From positions 248,001 to 312,000 of the forward strand of contig NZ_CP007501.1 of assembly GCF_000973625.1 (NCBI RefSeq): 64,000 bases of DNA, in the 5' to 3' direction. Shown here piece by piece: positions 10,414 through 19,063 of the stretch (positions are counted from its first letter, which is position 1; the number at the start of each line of letters is the position of its first letter). Under the pieces are notes generated by a model. That model had not been told where the DNA came from, did not search any database, and saw only the letters and a program-made list of their open reading frames with translations. Source of the DNA: Polynucleobacter duraquae (GTDB taxonomy: Bacteria > Pseudomonadota > Gammaproteobacteria > Burkholderiales > Burkholderiaceae). A program made the position numbers and the translations under genes.

Positions 10414-11196
10414 GTGACTTTTCCTAGAGCAGACCGTATTCGCTCTTTTGTATTGAGAGCGGGCAGAACAACTTCTGGTCAGCAGCGTGCCATTGATGAC
10501 TTGGGCCCCCAGTTTTTGGTGCCATTTCACGATGCCGCGTTAGATCTTCCGCGGGCCTTTGATGGCTCGTTGCATCCTAAGATACTGGAGATTGGTTTTG
10601 GGATGGGTGAGACCACTGCCAAAATTGCCGCTTTACGAGCTGAGGATGATTTTCTGGCGATTGAAGTACATACGCCTGGGGTAGGCGCTTTGCTGAAATT
10701 GATTGGCGAAAACCAATTAACCAATTTGCGCTTAATTCAGCATGATGCAGTTGAGGTTCTGGAGAAGATGATTGCAGCAAACTCTTTGGACGGCATTCAT
10801 ATTTATTTTGCAGATCCTTGGCATAAAAAGCGTCACCACAAACGCCGACTCATTCAGGCCGAATTTAGCAGATTGCTGGTTTCACGTTTAAAGCCGAATG
10901 GCTATTTACATTTAGCGACCGACTGGCACAATTATGCAGAGCAAATGCTTTTGGTATTAAATGCAGAGCCAACCCTCATTAATACATCCGATGAACAAGT
11001 GCAAATAGAAACCTTTTTAATAGAAGATGCCGCCAAATCTTGGAACTCAAAAGAATTTAGACCCACGCTGGAGCAGCTCGATACTAAACACGCCGGTTAC
11101 ATAGATAGACCCTCTTACCGACCTATTACGAAGTTTGAGAATCGTGGTGTCAAGCTTGGTCATGGAGTTTGGGATTTGCTGTACAAAAAACGCTAA
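10414..11196 (+). CDS. trmB: tRNA (guanine-N7-)-methyltransferase TrmB
   Basis: SAM-dependent enzyme making m7G46 in tRNA variable loops. The N-terminus [19 protein letters not shown] is the family's hallmark; the SAM site LEIGFGMGE follows, and [15 protein letters not shown] is the TrmB catalytic/RNA-binding motif. Length 260 aa is slightly above the average. The start is a GTG with an AAAGG site about ten bases upstream. It is the last gene before the small glycan insert at 11273-13246. Confidence 0.95.
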   Translation: MTFPRADRIRSFVLRAGRTTSGQQRAIDDLGPQFLVPFHDAALDLPRAFDGSLHPKILEIGFGMGETTAKIAALRAEDDFLAIEVHTPGVGALLKLIGENQLTNLRLIQHDAVEVLEKMIAANSLDGIHIYFADPWHKKRHHKRRLIQAEFSRLLVSRLKPNGYLHLATDWHNYAEQMLLVLNAEPTLINTSDEQVQIETFLIEDAAKSWNSKEFRPTLEQLDTKHAGYIDRPSYRPITKFENRGVKLGHGVWDLLYKKR

Positions 11197-11272
11197 CTGT
11201 TTATGGTCGGAGTGTAAGATGCTGAATCAAAAATATTTTATCCATGCCTATTAAGTTCATCCCTATTTAAAA

Positions 11273-12040
11273 ATGTCTATAAGTAAACGCTTTAAAATGT
11301 TTAAAAAACAAACTGGCCGGGCTCTTCTCGGTCGAAATCCATTTGATCTCGCATATTATTTCTGCAAAGGTAATGGGCTTGAGGTTGGTGCTCGTAATAA
11401 TCCATATTCTTTTGCCCGTGGCTGTAAGGTTAGTTATGCCGATATTGGAAATACGGACGAAATTAAATCTATTCTTGCTGAAGGATTTAGGTTGGGTTTA
11501 AAACGGGAAGAGTCGGGATTTGTTGGGGTTGATCTTATTTTAAGGGGCCCAAGATATGGATTCGAGCTTATTGGGAACAATTTTTTCGATTTCGTTTACT
11601 CGGATAATGTTTTGGAGCATACGCCTAACCCAATTTTTGCGATAGTTGAGCAGTTAAGAGTAACTAAAGTTGGAGGTTATGTTTATACCGTTATCCCTAA
11701 TAAGTATTTCACATTTGATAGGAATCGAGAGGCAACCCCCGCATCTTTGCTGATCGAAAAGTATCAAAAGAATATCTTTCACTATACGATTGATGAAGCA
11801 CTTGACATCATTCTTAAAACTGAAAATTTTCCTAGTATGAATCTTGAGGGGGATGCGCTACTAGACCATGCAAGAAAAATGATTTTGGCTAACGATGGTG
11901 AATATCATTTTCATGTGTTTGATATAAAAAATACAATGGAAATGTTAGATTATATTTGTCAAAATAAATCTGCAACCCTGAGATATTTTTCGGCACCTGA
12001 TTTTAAATATATTCACTTTGCAATTTGTAAAGAGGCTTAA
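11273..12040 (+). CDS. SAM-dependent methyltransferase-like protein (Methyltransf_11 type)
   Basis: Not recognised to a named family member. A basic N-terminus leads into GLEVGARNNPY (about residues 35-45), an altered SAM-binding motif I; FDFVYSDNVLEHTPNP is the motif II/III region of class I methyltransferases, followed by VTKVGGYVYTVIPNK. The C-terminal third is unique. Length 255 aa. It sits between trmB and a GT9 glycosyltransferase and is more AT-rich than the flanking genes, suggesting gain as part of a glycan-modifying insert. Acting on a sugar is an inference from position only. Confidence 0.7.
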   Translation: MSISKRFKMFKKQTGRALLGRNPFDLAYYFCKGNGLEVGARNNPYSFARGCKVSYADIGNTDEIKSILAEGFRLGLKREESGFVGVDLILRGPRYGFELIGNNFFDFVYSDNVLEHTPNPIFAIVEQLRVTKVGGYVYTVIPNKYFTFDRNREATPASLLIEKYQKNIFHYTIDEALDIILKTENFPSMNLEGDALLDHARKMILANDGEYHFHVFDIKNTMEMLDYICQNKSATLRYFSAPDFKYIHFAICKEA

Positions 12041-12046
12041 GCCCCT

Positions 12047-13246
12047 TTACTTGATTATTGATAAACAAGCATTGAGTGCATTTTTTATATTAAATTTTGA
12101 GGTACAGGCAAAATCTCCTCTTTCACATTCCCATTGACTGCCAAATGGATATAAATTCTGACAGCCGTAGCATGATACTTCTGGGGTAATTGCTGTAAAA
12201 ATGGCATCAGGACTCCTGAGAGGTTTTCTTACTTCGTGGTGGGCAATCGTAAAAAAACTAACGATAGGTGTTTTAGTACACGCTGCGATATGTAGTGGTC
12301 CAGCATCTGTTCCAATAAAAAGGGCGGCGTTTTCAATTAGTCCCTTTGACTGCTGAAGCGAAAGCTTGCCCCTAGCATCAATTAATGGCAGATCTTTGTT
12401 TGTGAGGGCAACATCCAATTCTTCACCCCCTATTTGCAATATCTTTAGGCCAGTTTTGACGCTAAGTTCCGTAATTAAATATTCCCAGTCTTTTGGTTTA
12501 ACATTTCTATATTGTTGACTTGGGTCGATTCTGTTGTGGCACACGATGTATGGCCCGCCAATATCATTCAGCCATTTTTCAACAATTTTTTCATCATAAT
12601 TACTTAAAAATAGCTCCGGTTGCAAAAATTGATTATTTTGATGCGCACCAAAAGCAAGGAAATTATAGGCAGATGTTATGTGCAAAAACCTATTTTTTTC
12701 ATAGCAGAGATCCAAGTTTAGAATTACATCGTAGTTATTCTCCAAATATCTAAGCTCTTTAATTGAGAGAGTTTTGTAAATGTAAGGATTATTTGTGAAT
12801 ACTGCTGGATACCTAGTTGCAACTGTAATTAAACATAATCCATCATATTTCTCATGCAGTAGCTTTACTATTGGTGTGGCCAAAAGAACGTCCCCCATCG
12901 CCCCAGCTCTGATAATCAAAATGGAAACATTTGCATCAACTTTATAAACATTTTTTTGTACACTACAAGTGTTGATTCCTGCTTGGTGTACTCGAATTTT
13001 TGAAAAGATGGAGGTTGAAGGCTCCTTGATGTGCAATTTTGTTTTTAGTAAATATTTTTTTGGCAAGTAGACACGAAAAATATCATCAATAAGTTTTTGA
13101 ACCCCCCCCTTCTGGAGTGAGAGATTTGCAACTTTTATATATCTTGGAATTGATCTTGGGTTTCTAATGCACTCCCATCCGAAATGGACTATCGCATACA
13201 AAGCTAATTTTATTTTTATATAGTTTGTTTCGATTTTTTTGCGCAT
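12047..13246 (-). CDS. Glycosyltransferase family 9 (heptosyltransferase-like)
   Basis: GT-B glycosyltransferase related to LPS heptosyltransferases. ILIIRAGAMGDVLLATPIVK (about residues 108-127) is the GT9 N-domain signature, and LFIGTDAGPLHIAACTKTP is the donor-site motif. The first ~100 residues are an extra lysine-rich region not found in WaaC/WaaF. The C-terminus has four cysteines spaced as CYGCQN...CERGDFAC, possibly structural. The coding strand has a run of eight G (13102-13109, codons 46-49), a potential slippage site. Convergent with the methyltransferase gene, six bases apart. Acceptor unknown. Confidence 0.82.
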   Translation of the reverse strand: MRKKIETNYIKIKLALYAIVHFGWECIRNPRSIPRYIKVANLSLQKGGVQKLIDDIFRVYLPKKYLLKTKLHIKEPSTSIFSKIRVHQAGINTCSVQKNVYKVDANVSILIIRAGAMGDVLLATPIVKLLHEKYDGLCLITVATRYPAVFTNNPYIYKTLSIKELRYLENNYDVILNLDLCYEKNRFLHITSAYNFLAFGAHQNNQFLQPELFLSNYDEKIVEKWLNDIGGPYIVCHNRIDPSQQYRNVKPKDWEYLITELSVKTGLKILQIGGEELDVALTNKDLPLIDARGKLSLQQSKGLIENAALFIGTDAGPLHIAACTKTPIVSFFTIAHHEVRKPLRSPDAIFTAITPEVSCYGCQNLYPFGSQWECERGDFACTSKFNIKNALNACLSIIK

Positions 13247-13281
13247 TGGATTGTGAGTCTAATCGGTATGTAATAAATCTG

Positions 13282-13310
13282 AAAAAACGTCTTTTAATTT
13301 ATCTAAAGAC
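13282..13310 (-). terminator. Rho-independent terminator after gabD
   Basis: On the minus strand the six-base stem GTCTTT/AAAGAC (13305-13310 with 13289-13294) encloses a ten-base loop and is followed by six T. The stem begins within the gabD stop region. It is AT-rich and so only moderately strong. Confidence 0.55.
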
Positions 13311-14781
13311 CTAGGCAAATATATTTTATTTCAAGGTATTCATCAATTCCGAAGGCGCTACCCTCTCGCCCGAGGCCAGATTCCTTAACACCGCCAAATG
13401 GCCCTACCTCGTTTGAAATAATTCCGGAGTTTACACCAACAATACCATATTCAAGAGCTTCCGCCGCTTTCCAGATGCGACCAATATCTCGACTATAAAA
13501 GTAGGATGCCAATCCAAATTGACTATTGTTGGCCAACCTTATTGCTTCCTCATCGTTTTCAAAGGTAATGATGGGTGCTACGGGCCCAAAGGTTTCTTCA
13601 TGGGTAATGAACATGTCATTAGTGATATTAGACAAAATAGTTGGCTCATAGAAGGTGCCGCCCATTGAGGATCTCTTGCCACCGCTAATGAGTTTGGCGC
13701 CTTTACTTAGCGCATCGGCGACGTGCCTTTCTACCTTCATTAGTGCAGCTTGCTCAATGAGAGGTCCCTGAGTTGTGCCAGGTTCCATTCCATTACCCAC
13801 CTTAATCACTCGAATGGCTTTAGCAAACTTTTCTACAAATTGATCGAGCACATTCTTGTGGACATAGAATCGATTTGCGCAAACACAAGTTTGGCCTGAG
13901 TTACGAAATTTAGAAGCCATTGCGCCTGAAACGGCCGCATCAATATCAGCGTCCTCAAAGACAATAAAGGGGGCATGACCACCGAGCTCTAAGCCTAATT
14001 TTTTTACCGTGGGAGCGCATTGCGCCATTAAGATTCGTCCAACTTCGGTTGAGCCTGTGAATGACAAGTGGCGGACGGTAGGTGATGCGCATAGTATTTT
14101 ACCAATCACAATAGATCCATTGGCGTCTGCAGTGAGAATGTTTATAACGCCTGCTGGCACGCCAGCTCGCTGAGCAAGCTCTACTAGCGCTAATGCACTA
14201 AGTGGTGTGAGTTCAGCTGGCTTGATTACGATAGTGCAGCCAGCCGCCATTGCTGGTGCAATCTTACGCGTAATCATTGCGATCGGGAAATTCCAAGGTG
14301 TGATGGCGACGCAAACACCAATTGGCTGTTTCATGACCATCATGCGCTTATCGCCCCAAGTAGTACTTGGAATGGATCCAGTAACCCGCTTGGCCTCCTC
14401 AGCAAACCACTCCACAAAAGAGGCACCATAAGCTACTTCACCAGTTGCTTCAGTGAGTGGCTTGCCTTGTTCTAGGGTCATGAGGGTCGCTAGGTCTTGG
14501 GTATTCTGAATAATCAGATCAAACCATTTGCGCATCACATGAGCGCGCTCTTTTCCAGTTTTACTCTTCCAGCTTTGAAAGGCCTGCCCAGCGGCTTCAA
14601 TCGCTCGCTCAGCATCGCTTGGCTCTAGATTGCTGATATTTGCAATCAGCTCTCCAGTAGCGGGATTGTGAACCGCAAAAGTTTTTCCTGAATTTGTTTT
14701 AAACCAGGCGCCATTAATGAAAGCCTCTTCTTTAAATAGACTTGGATCTTTGAGTAATTTTCGAATATCTGTTTTCTGCAT
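13303..14781 (-). CDS. gabD: NAD(P)-dependent succinate-semialdehyde dehydrogenase GabD
   Basis: Aldehyde dehydrogenase oxidising succinate semialdehyde to succinate in the GABA shunt. FTGSTEVGR binds the cofactor, LELGGHAPFIVFEDAD holds the general-base Glu, and FRNSGQTCVCANRFYVH holds the catalytic Cys in the double-Cys pattern typical of GabD. The C-terminal GPFGGVKESGLGREG is canonical. An upstream ATG (14844) would add 21 residues, but ATG 14781 has AAAGAGA ahead of it and gives 492 aa, close to E. coli GabD. Other semialdehyde substrates, such as glutarate semialdehyde, cannot be excluded. Confidence 0.88.
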   Translation of the reverse strand: MQKTDIRKLLKDPSLFKEEAFINGAWFKTNSGKTFAVHNPATGELIANISNLEPSDAERAIEAAGQAFQSWKSKTGKERAHVMRKWFDLIIQNTQDLATLMTLEQGKPLTEATGEVAYGASFVEWFAEEAKRVTGSIPSTTWGDKRMMVMKQPIGVCVAITPWNFPIAMITRKIAPAMAAGCTIVIKPAELTPLSALALVELAQRAGVPAGVINILTADANGSIVIGKILCASPTVRHLSFTGSTEVGRILMAQCAPTVKKLGLELGGHAPFIVFEDADIDAAVSGAMASKFRNSGQTCVCANRFYVHKNVLDQFVEKFAKAIRVIKVGNGMEPGTTQGPLIEQAALMKVERHVADALSKGAKLISGGKRSSMGGTFYEPTILSNITNDMFITHEETFGPVAPIITFENDEEAIRLANNSQFGLASYFYSRDIGRIWKAAEALEYGIVGVNSGIISNEVGPFGGVKESGLGREGSAFGIDEYLEIKYICLGL

Positions 14782-14857
14782 GATGGCGTCTCTTTGGTAA
14801 AAAGTTATTTTTATTTTATCCCTGAGTGTAGTTTGGATTACCACTCAAAGCTATGGA

Positions 14858-14895
14858 CAAAATAAACCCCCTGGACCTCTTGGAGGCGCAGGGGG
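14858..14895 (-). terminator. Rho-independent terminator after nusB
   Basis: Strong hairpin: CCCCCTG (14867-14873) pairs with CAGGGGG (14889-14895), and inside it CCTC (14876-14879) pairs with GAGG (14883-14886) across a three-base loop. On the minus strand the stem is followed by TTTATTTT. It lies just downstream of the ribB-ribH-nusB operon. Confidence 0.85.
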
Positions 14896-14918
14896 TGAGA
14901 TCTGATTGAGTCTTGCTT

Positions 14919-15419
14919 CTAACTCGCATTTACCTCAGTGCTACGTAACTGTTGAGCTAGAAGATCTAGTACGCCATTGACGTATTTATGGCCATCAGTA
15001 CCGCCAAATGTTTTGGCTAATTCCACAGCTTCATTAATAGCTACTTTGTAGGGAACAGCCAAATCAATAGCAAGTTCATAGGTGCCGATTAGAAGGGCGG
15101 CATGTTCTACAGGAGAGAGCTCGTTAATAGGGCGATCAAGTGCAGGGGTAATGAGACCCTCTAGCTCATCAGTACGCTCTAATACTCCAGCAAAAATACC
15201 CTGAAACAAATCATGCTGGCAGCGGCGAAATCCAGGATCTTCAGCCAATTGCTTAGCGATTGCTGCAGCATTTGGAAGGCTTCCTGCGCGGCGCATGACT
15301 AGGCTTTGATAAACGCCTTGTAAAGCATATTCACGAGCACGACGACGTGGTGTGAGTGAGCGCTTAGGTGCGCTTGGTGTGCCAGGTGCCGCCTGTGGGT
15401 TGGGGACGTTTTTATTCAT
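14919..15419 (-). CDS. nusB: Transcription antitermination factor NusB
   Basis: All-helical factor that with NusE binds boxA in rRNA leader transcripts. The N-terminal RRRAREYALQGVYQSL is the family signature, and the C-terminal PYKVAINEAVELAKTFGG followed by KYVNGVLD is diagnostic. Length 166 aa includes a ~25-residue Pro/Ala-rich leader. It is the last gene of ribB-ribH-nusB (eight bases after ribH), the usual arrangement in betaproteobacteria, and is followed by a strong terminator. Confidence 0.96.
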   Translation of the reverse strand: MNKNVPNPQAAPGTPSAPKRSLTPRRRAREYALQGVYQSLVMRRAGSLPNAAAIAKQLAEDPGFRRCQHDLFQGIFAGVLERTDELEGLITPALDRPINELSPVEHAALLIGTYELAIDLAVPYKVAINEAVELAKTFGGTDGHKYVNGVLDLLAQQLRSTEVNAS

Positions 15420-15427
15420 CTTAGGAA

Positions 15428-15946
15428 TTACTCTTCTGAAGGATTGATTTCAAAATCAATATCGGGAGTAAGGGCTAAAGCCAGATTAGCCATTTCAACA
15501 ACCGCTCTTGCGCAGTCTGCGCCCTTTACTTGAACACGTATCTGAGCTTGCTCATCCGTCTCGCAGGTGAGAACACCGTTAGCAATTGGTAACCCAGATT
15601 CAAGGCATACACGGGTAATGCCAGCACCAGATTCGTTGGACACGAGTTCAAAGTGATAAGTCTCACCACGGATGATGGCGCCTAATGCAACCAAACCATC
15701 AAACTCGCCTGTTTCAGCAAGCTTCTGTAGAGCAAAAGGAATTTCTAGTGCGCCTGGCACGGTGACTAATTTGATGTCAGATTGGGATACGCCAAGTTTG
15801 ATCAACTCTTCAATACACGCAGTCGTCAAGGCAAGGCAATGCTCTTCATTGAAGCGCGCTTGCACAATACCGACGCGCAGGTCTTGCCCGTTGAGGTCAG
15901 TAGCGAGTACGCCTACAGCAGATTCTTCATTAGATGTATTCATCAT
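15428..15946 (-). CDS. ribH: 6,7-dimethyl-8-ribityllumazine synthase RibH
   Basis: Penultimate enzyme of riboflavin synthesis, condensing the ribitylaminouracil intermediate with dihydroxybutanone phosphate. [28 protein letters not shown] and [14 protein letters not shown] (with the catalytic His) are clear. Length 172 aa is normal for an icosahedral-type subunit. Two adjacent ATG codons occur at the start; either is possible. It follows ribB by 15 bases and precedes nusB. Confidence 0.96.
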   Translation of the reverse strand: MMNTSNEESAVGVLATDLNGQDLRVGIVQARFNEEHCLALTTACIEELIKLGVSQSDIKLVTVPGALEIPFALQKLAETGEFDGLVALGAIIRGETYHFELVSNESGAGITRVCLESGLPIANGVLTCETDEQAQIRVQVKGADCARAVVEMANLALALTPDIDFEINPSEE

Positions 15947-15961
15947 ATTTCCTGAAATTAC

Positions 15962-17101
15962 TTATTTTTTAGATTCAAATGGGATGTAGCCGGTAACTTC
16001 AAGCTTATATCCGGAAAGACTAGGTACTGGGTTAGGGTTAGCGAGCAAACGCATTTTGCCAACGCCAATATCTTTGAGGATTTGCGCGCCAATGCCATAA
16101 CTACGGAAATCAGTTTTGCGAGCTAATGGTTTTTCCGCTGCTTCAGCATGAGTGCCATTCAATTTATGAAACTGGGCTAGCCAATCTGCATCATTAGGGG
16201 CTGCAACGCCCGAAGCGTTGAGTAGGACTGCCACGCCAGAGGATGCTGAAGCTAACTTCTGCAAAGCTTGAGCTAGGGGCCAGGAGTGGGTGCTGACATT
16301 TGAGTCCAAGAAATCCAATACAGTGACGGGCTCATGAACGCGGACTAGTGTTTCTTCACCTTCCGATGGCTTGCCATGCACCAGTGCCAAGTGGATACAA
16401 GAGCTTGGCGTATCTCGATAAATGATTCCGTGAAACTTACCCCAGGGAGTGTTGAATTCACGTTCACCCTCGCGCACCACAATACTCTCGTGTTGGCTGC
16501 GATATTGAATTAGATCTGCAATACTGCCAATCTTTAATCGATGTTCTTTGGCAAACTCGAGTAAATCTGGCAAACGTGCCATGCTGCCATCGTCTTTCAT
16601 AATCTCGCAAATGACGGCAGTAGGTGAGCAACCAGCCATGGCGGCCAAATCACATCCAGCCTCCGTGTGACCAGAGCGGATCAGTACGCCACCAGGTTGC
16701 GCCATTAAGGGAAAAATATGGCCTGGCTGAACTAGATCATTCGGTTTTGCGTTTGCAGCAACGGCCGTCTTGATGGTGTGAGCACGGTCTGCTGCCGAGA
16801 TACCAGTAGTCACGCCACTAGCTGCCTCAATCGAGACAGTGAAATTCGTCCCCATCGAGGTACCATTGTCCCGAACCATGAGAGGTAGGTTAATTTGTTG
16901 GCATCGTTCACGTGTCAAAGTAAGGCAAATTAGGCCACGACCATGCTTAGCCATGAAATTCACCGCCTCTGGAGTGACATAATCGGCAGCAAGCACTAGG
17001 TCGCCCTCATTCTCGCGATCTTCTTCATCAACCAGAATGACCATCTTGCCGGCCTTGAGCTCAGCAACGATTTCTTCTGTGGAGGCGAGGTTATTTTGCA
17101 T
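15962..17101 (-). CDS. ribB: 3,4-dihydroxy-2-butanone-4-phosphate synthase RibB with degenerate GTP cyclohydrolase II-like domain
   Basis: Residues 1 to about 200 form an intact RibB domain: [35 protein letters not shown] and [12 protein letters not shown] all match the catalytic consensus, so ribulose-5-phosphate should be converted to dihydroxybutanone phosphate. The remaining ~175 residues align with GTP cyclohydrolase II (start near [13 protein letters not shown]), but the zinc-binding cysteine triad of RibA and its GSLRCDCG-type motif are absent; the equivalent stretch is [16 protein letters not shown]. The tail [20 protein letters not shown] keeps the RibA fold signature. This is the RibBX architecture, so cyclohydrolase II activity must come from another gene. 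First gene of ribB-ribH-nusB. Confidence 0.93.
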   Translation of the reverse strand: MQNNLASTEEIVAELKAGKMVILVDEEDRENEGDLVLAADYVTPEAVNFMAKHGRGLICLTLTRERCQQINLPLMVRDNGTSMGTNFTVSIEAASGVTTGISAADRAHTIKTAVAANAKPNDLVQPGHIFPLMAQPGGVLIRSGHTEAGCDLAAMAGCSPTAVICEIMKDDGSMARLPDLLEFAKEHRLKIGSIADLIQYRSQHESIVVREGEREFNTPWGKFHGIIYRDTPSSCIHLALVHGKPSEGEETLVRVHEPVTVLDFLDSNVSTHSWPLAQALQKLASASSGVAVLLNASGVAAPNDADWLAQFHKLNGTHAEAAEKPLARKTDFRSYGIGAQILKDIGVGKMRLLANPNPVPSLSGYKLEVTGYIPFESKK

Positions 17102-17243
17102 AGCCTTCTATTTTAAGCTAGGAGGGGGTTTCGGGCTTTGGCCTAAGATCCTGTGGTCCATATTGGAGCAATATCCAGTTTTTCTGACAGTGAGTATCCA
17201 TGAAAGGCCTGTTTTTGCCACTCTAGTCTCGAGAAAATGGCCT

Positions 17244-17582
17244 GTGCTTTGCCTCTTTCAAAAATCCCCGCCCTCTCTTAAATCTAACGATCAGGCCAAT
17301 GGATTTATCTTATTGGAGGTACTGGTGGCAATGAGTCTGGTAGCAAGCAGTTGGGTAGGTTTGAGCAATATTTACCAAGGGATGATTTTGCGCTTAGGCC
17401 AACTGCAGGAGAAAAAGGCGGAGCTTAGAAAAGAGATGAATAGACATGAGCTGACCATATTAGCCGCCGCACAATTAAAAAACTCAAACCCAAATTCACG
17501 AAAGTTAGCAGATGAATCTATTGGAGTGTCTCGTCGGTCTCGCAATCTCCCTAGCCTTAGTCGCACCACTCATCAAAAATAG
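17244..17582 (+). CDS. PilV-like minor pilin (short)
   Basis: Prepilin-like protein of about 112 aa. From GTG 17244 it would have a 20-residue leader ending in QANG, then the mature start FILLEVLVAMSLVASS with Glu at +5, the type IV prepilin peptidase consensus. A coiled, charged stretch (QLQEKKAELRKEMNRHE) follows the membrane helix. The start is uncertain: the frame is open far upstream, but earlier codons overlap the divergent ribB start. It is short for PilV (usually ~150-190 aa). It overlaps the next gene by 71 bases and leads a run of four pilin-like genes. Confidence 0.65.
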   Translation: MLCLFQKSPPSLKSNDQANGFILLEVLVAMSLVASSWVGLSNIYQGMILRLGQLQEKKAELRKEMNRHELTILAAAQLKNSNPNSRKLADESIGVSRRSRNLPSLSRTTHQK

Positions 17583-18138
17583 CGGTGAGTTCATCGCCAA
17601 GCAAATTCAGTATGAAAAATCACAGTCTTTGACTGCAGAAGCAGATCGCGCATTGGAATTGATTGGGCGCGCTATTCGGATGGCGGGTTATCAAAATACT
17701 CATGCATCCACTACATCTGCAAGAAAAAATACTTCATCGATTGATTACCTTCAGATTCAGAAAAACAATGGATATCGAGGATCTGATTCGCTGATGGTGA
17801 AACAGGAGATTTCTCAAGGGGTGGACTTTGATTGCATTGGCAATACGTTGTCAAAAGAACGCACTAAAAATAATTTAGCTCAGCAAGGATTTTTAGTGGA
17901 TCGACAAGCATCTGCGCCCAAAGGTGTAAAGGTCAACGGTGGCTCATTAATCTGCCAATCACTAGATCGACAAGGCCGAATTCAAAATACGACCTTAATG
18001 AATGGCATTCACCATCTTTCCTTTGAATCGCTTCCAGCTAATGCTAGTAAGGCCTTTAGAGTGAGGCTGGAGATGACTGATGGTGTATCCATTCACCAGA
18101 AGTTTGAACGAACATTTACCACTCGCAATCTGCTTTGA
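17512..18138 (+). CDS. PilW-like minor pilin lacking a leader peptide
   Basis: The N-terminus MNLLECLVGLAISLALVAPL matches the first residues of mature PilW-type pilins, including Glu at +5, and ELIGRAIRMAGYQN is the PilW signature downstream (about residues 49-62). Yet the initiator Met falls at position +1: the reading frame upstream has a stop codon at 17506-17508, so there is no room for a leader or the -1 Gly. Length 208 aa. Three later cysteines and the GxDFDCIG stretch fit a periplasmic globular domain. It overlaps its neighbours on both sides. It may be a genuine leaderless variant or a decayed start. Confidence 0.65.
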   Translation: MNLLECLVGLAISLALVAPLIKNSGEFIAKQIQYEKSQSLTAEADRALELIGRAIRMAGYQNTHASTTSARKNTSSIDYLQIQKNNGYRGSDSLMVKQEISQGVDFDCIGNTLSKERTKNNLAQQGFLVDRQASAPKGVKVNGGSLICQSLDRQGRIQNTTLMNGIHHLSFESLPANASKAFRVRLEMTDGVSIHQKFERTFTTRNLL

Positions 18139-18145
18139 GTCTATC

Positions 18146-18475
18146 GTGATCATTGCCTGGGTTCTATCGCTACTGACACTACTCTCTGTGCTGGTAATGC
18201 AGTTGGAGCGCTTAGTTGCGCTTGAGGTGATAAGCATCAATACTTATGCAGAATCTCAAAAAGAATTTATTGCGGCAGAAAAAGCACTCAATGAATGTGA
18301 ACAACATCTTTCTAATATCACCGCCCTAGAAAATCCTGCTTGCCATCTGCAGTCTGCTGGAAAAAATCTTTGGTTGATATCTAGCAAGTCAAAGCCCAGG
18401 TTAGAGGCCCTCATATTCCTTGATGACAAAACCCATATTGCCACACGAGTCAATTGGCGCCAGAACTTTGAATAA
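18146..18475 (+). CDS. PilX-like minor pilin or GspK-like membrane-anchored protein
   Basis: A single hydrophobic helix (IIAWVLSLLTLLSVLVM) is followed by an amphipathic helix with FIAAEKALNECEQHL, the pattern of PilX-family proteins (AAEAAL). GTG 18146 has TGAG a few bases upstream and gives about 109 aa; ATG 18080 would give 131 aa and a 59-base overlap with the previous gene. Neither start provides a Gly at the processing position. It lies seven bases after the PilW-like gene and before the FimT-like gene, so a role in type IV pilus assembly is inferred from context. Confidence 0.55.
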   Translation: MIIAWVLSLLTLLSVLVMQLERLVALEVISINTYAESQKEFIAAEKALNECEQHLSNITALENPACHLQSAGKNLWLISSKSKPRLEALIFLDDKTHIATRVNWRQNFE

Positions 18476-19016
18476 GCACGATCAAGGTCATAGTTTGCTG
18501 GAGTTGATGGCGGTTGTGCTGATCATCTCCATTATTGCGATATCGACATTACCTCTATTGCATGAACAAATGGCCGCTCGAGAAATCGACATCATTGCTA
18601 GACGTTTTATTGCGCATGCTCAATTTGCAAGAGCTCAAGCATTACTATTGGGCGCGCCTGTCCGAATTACTCCATTAAATGGGGGTCTTTGGGATGAGGG
18701 TTGGGTGGTTAAAAATGTTTGTGATGAGCGCCAGCCACAGTTAAGTTGCACTGAGCGGCACTGGATTTCACAAGGTGATCTTGTGCAGGTGTATTTCAAA
18801 GGAGGGGGTAAGCAGTTTACCGATCCTCATACATCCAAGAGAGGCATTTTGTTTAATGCTGCCGGTGCTGCCAAAACAGCCCAAGGGGGATTTGTGGCTA
18901 ACCGGTTGATATTGGGTCATGACCGAGATTCCGAGCTCGAGCGACAGCTCATACTGGGCAGCGGTGGACGCTGGCGAATTTGTGATCCGCACAAGGACTC
19001 CAAAGCTTGCAAGTAG
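18423..19016 (+). CDS. FimT/GspH-like minor pseudopilin
   Basis: DQG followed by HSLLELMAVVLIISIIAIS is a full prepilin processing site, with Gly at -1, Glu at +5 and a long hydrophobic helix. The next part, FIAHAQFARAQALLLGAPVRI, and the late GRWRICD are the GspH/FimT domain. From ATG 18423 the leader is about 22 residues; a TTG at 18468 would give a seven-residue leader, which is more typical for FimT. It overlaps the PilX-like gene. It is the only canonical prepilin of the four besides the PilV-like gene, and would help prime pilus assembly. Confidence 0.75.
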   Translation: MTKPILPHESIGARTLNKHDQGHSLLELMAVVLIISIIAISTLPLLHEQMAAREIDIIARRFIAHAQFARAQALLLGAPVRITPLNGGLWDEGWVVKNVCDERQPQLSCTERHWISQGDLVQVYFKGGGKQFTDPHTSKRGILFNAAGAAKTAQGGFVANRLILGHDRDSELERQLILGSGGRWRICDPHKDSKACK

Positions 19017-19063
19017 GATGGGTAAATTTGCTGCTTGTGCCCACAATCGGTTTTAATAGACCC

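Noticed and set aside
17102-17243. Possible FMN riboswitch ahead of ribB or the pilin-like cluster
   Set aside because: No conserved RFN-type sequence blocks or multi-helix layout could be recognised in this short spacer.
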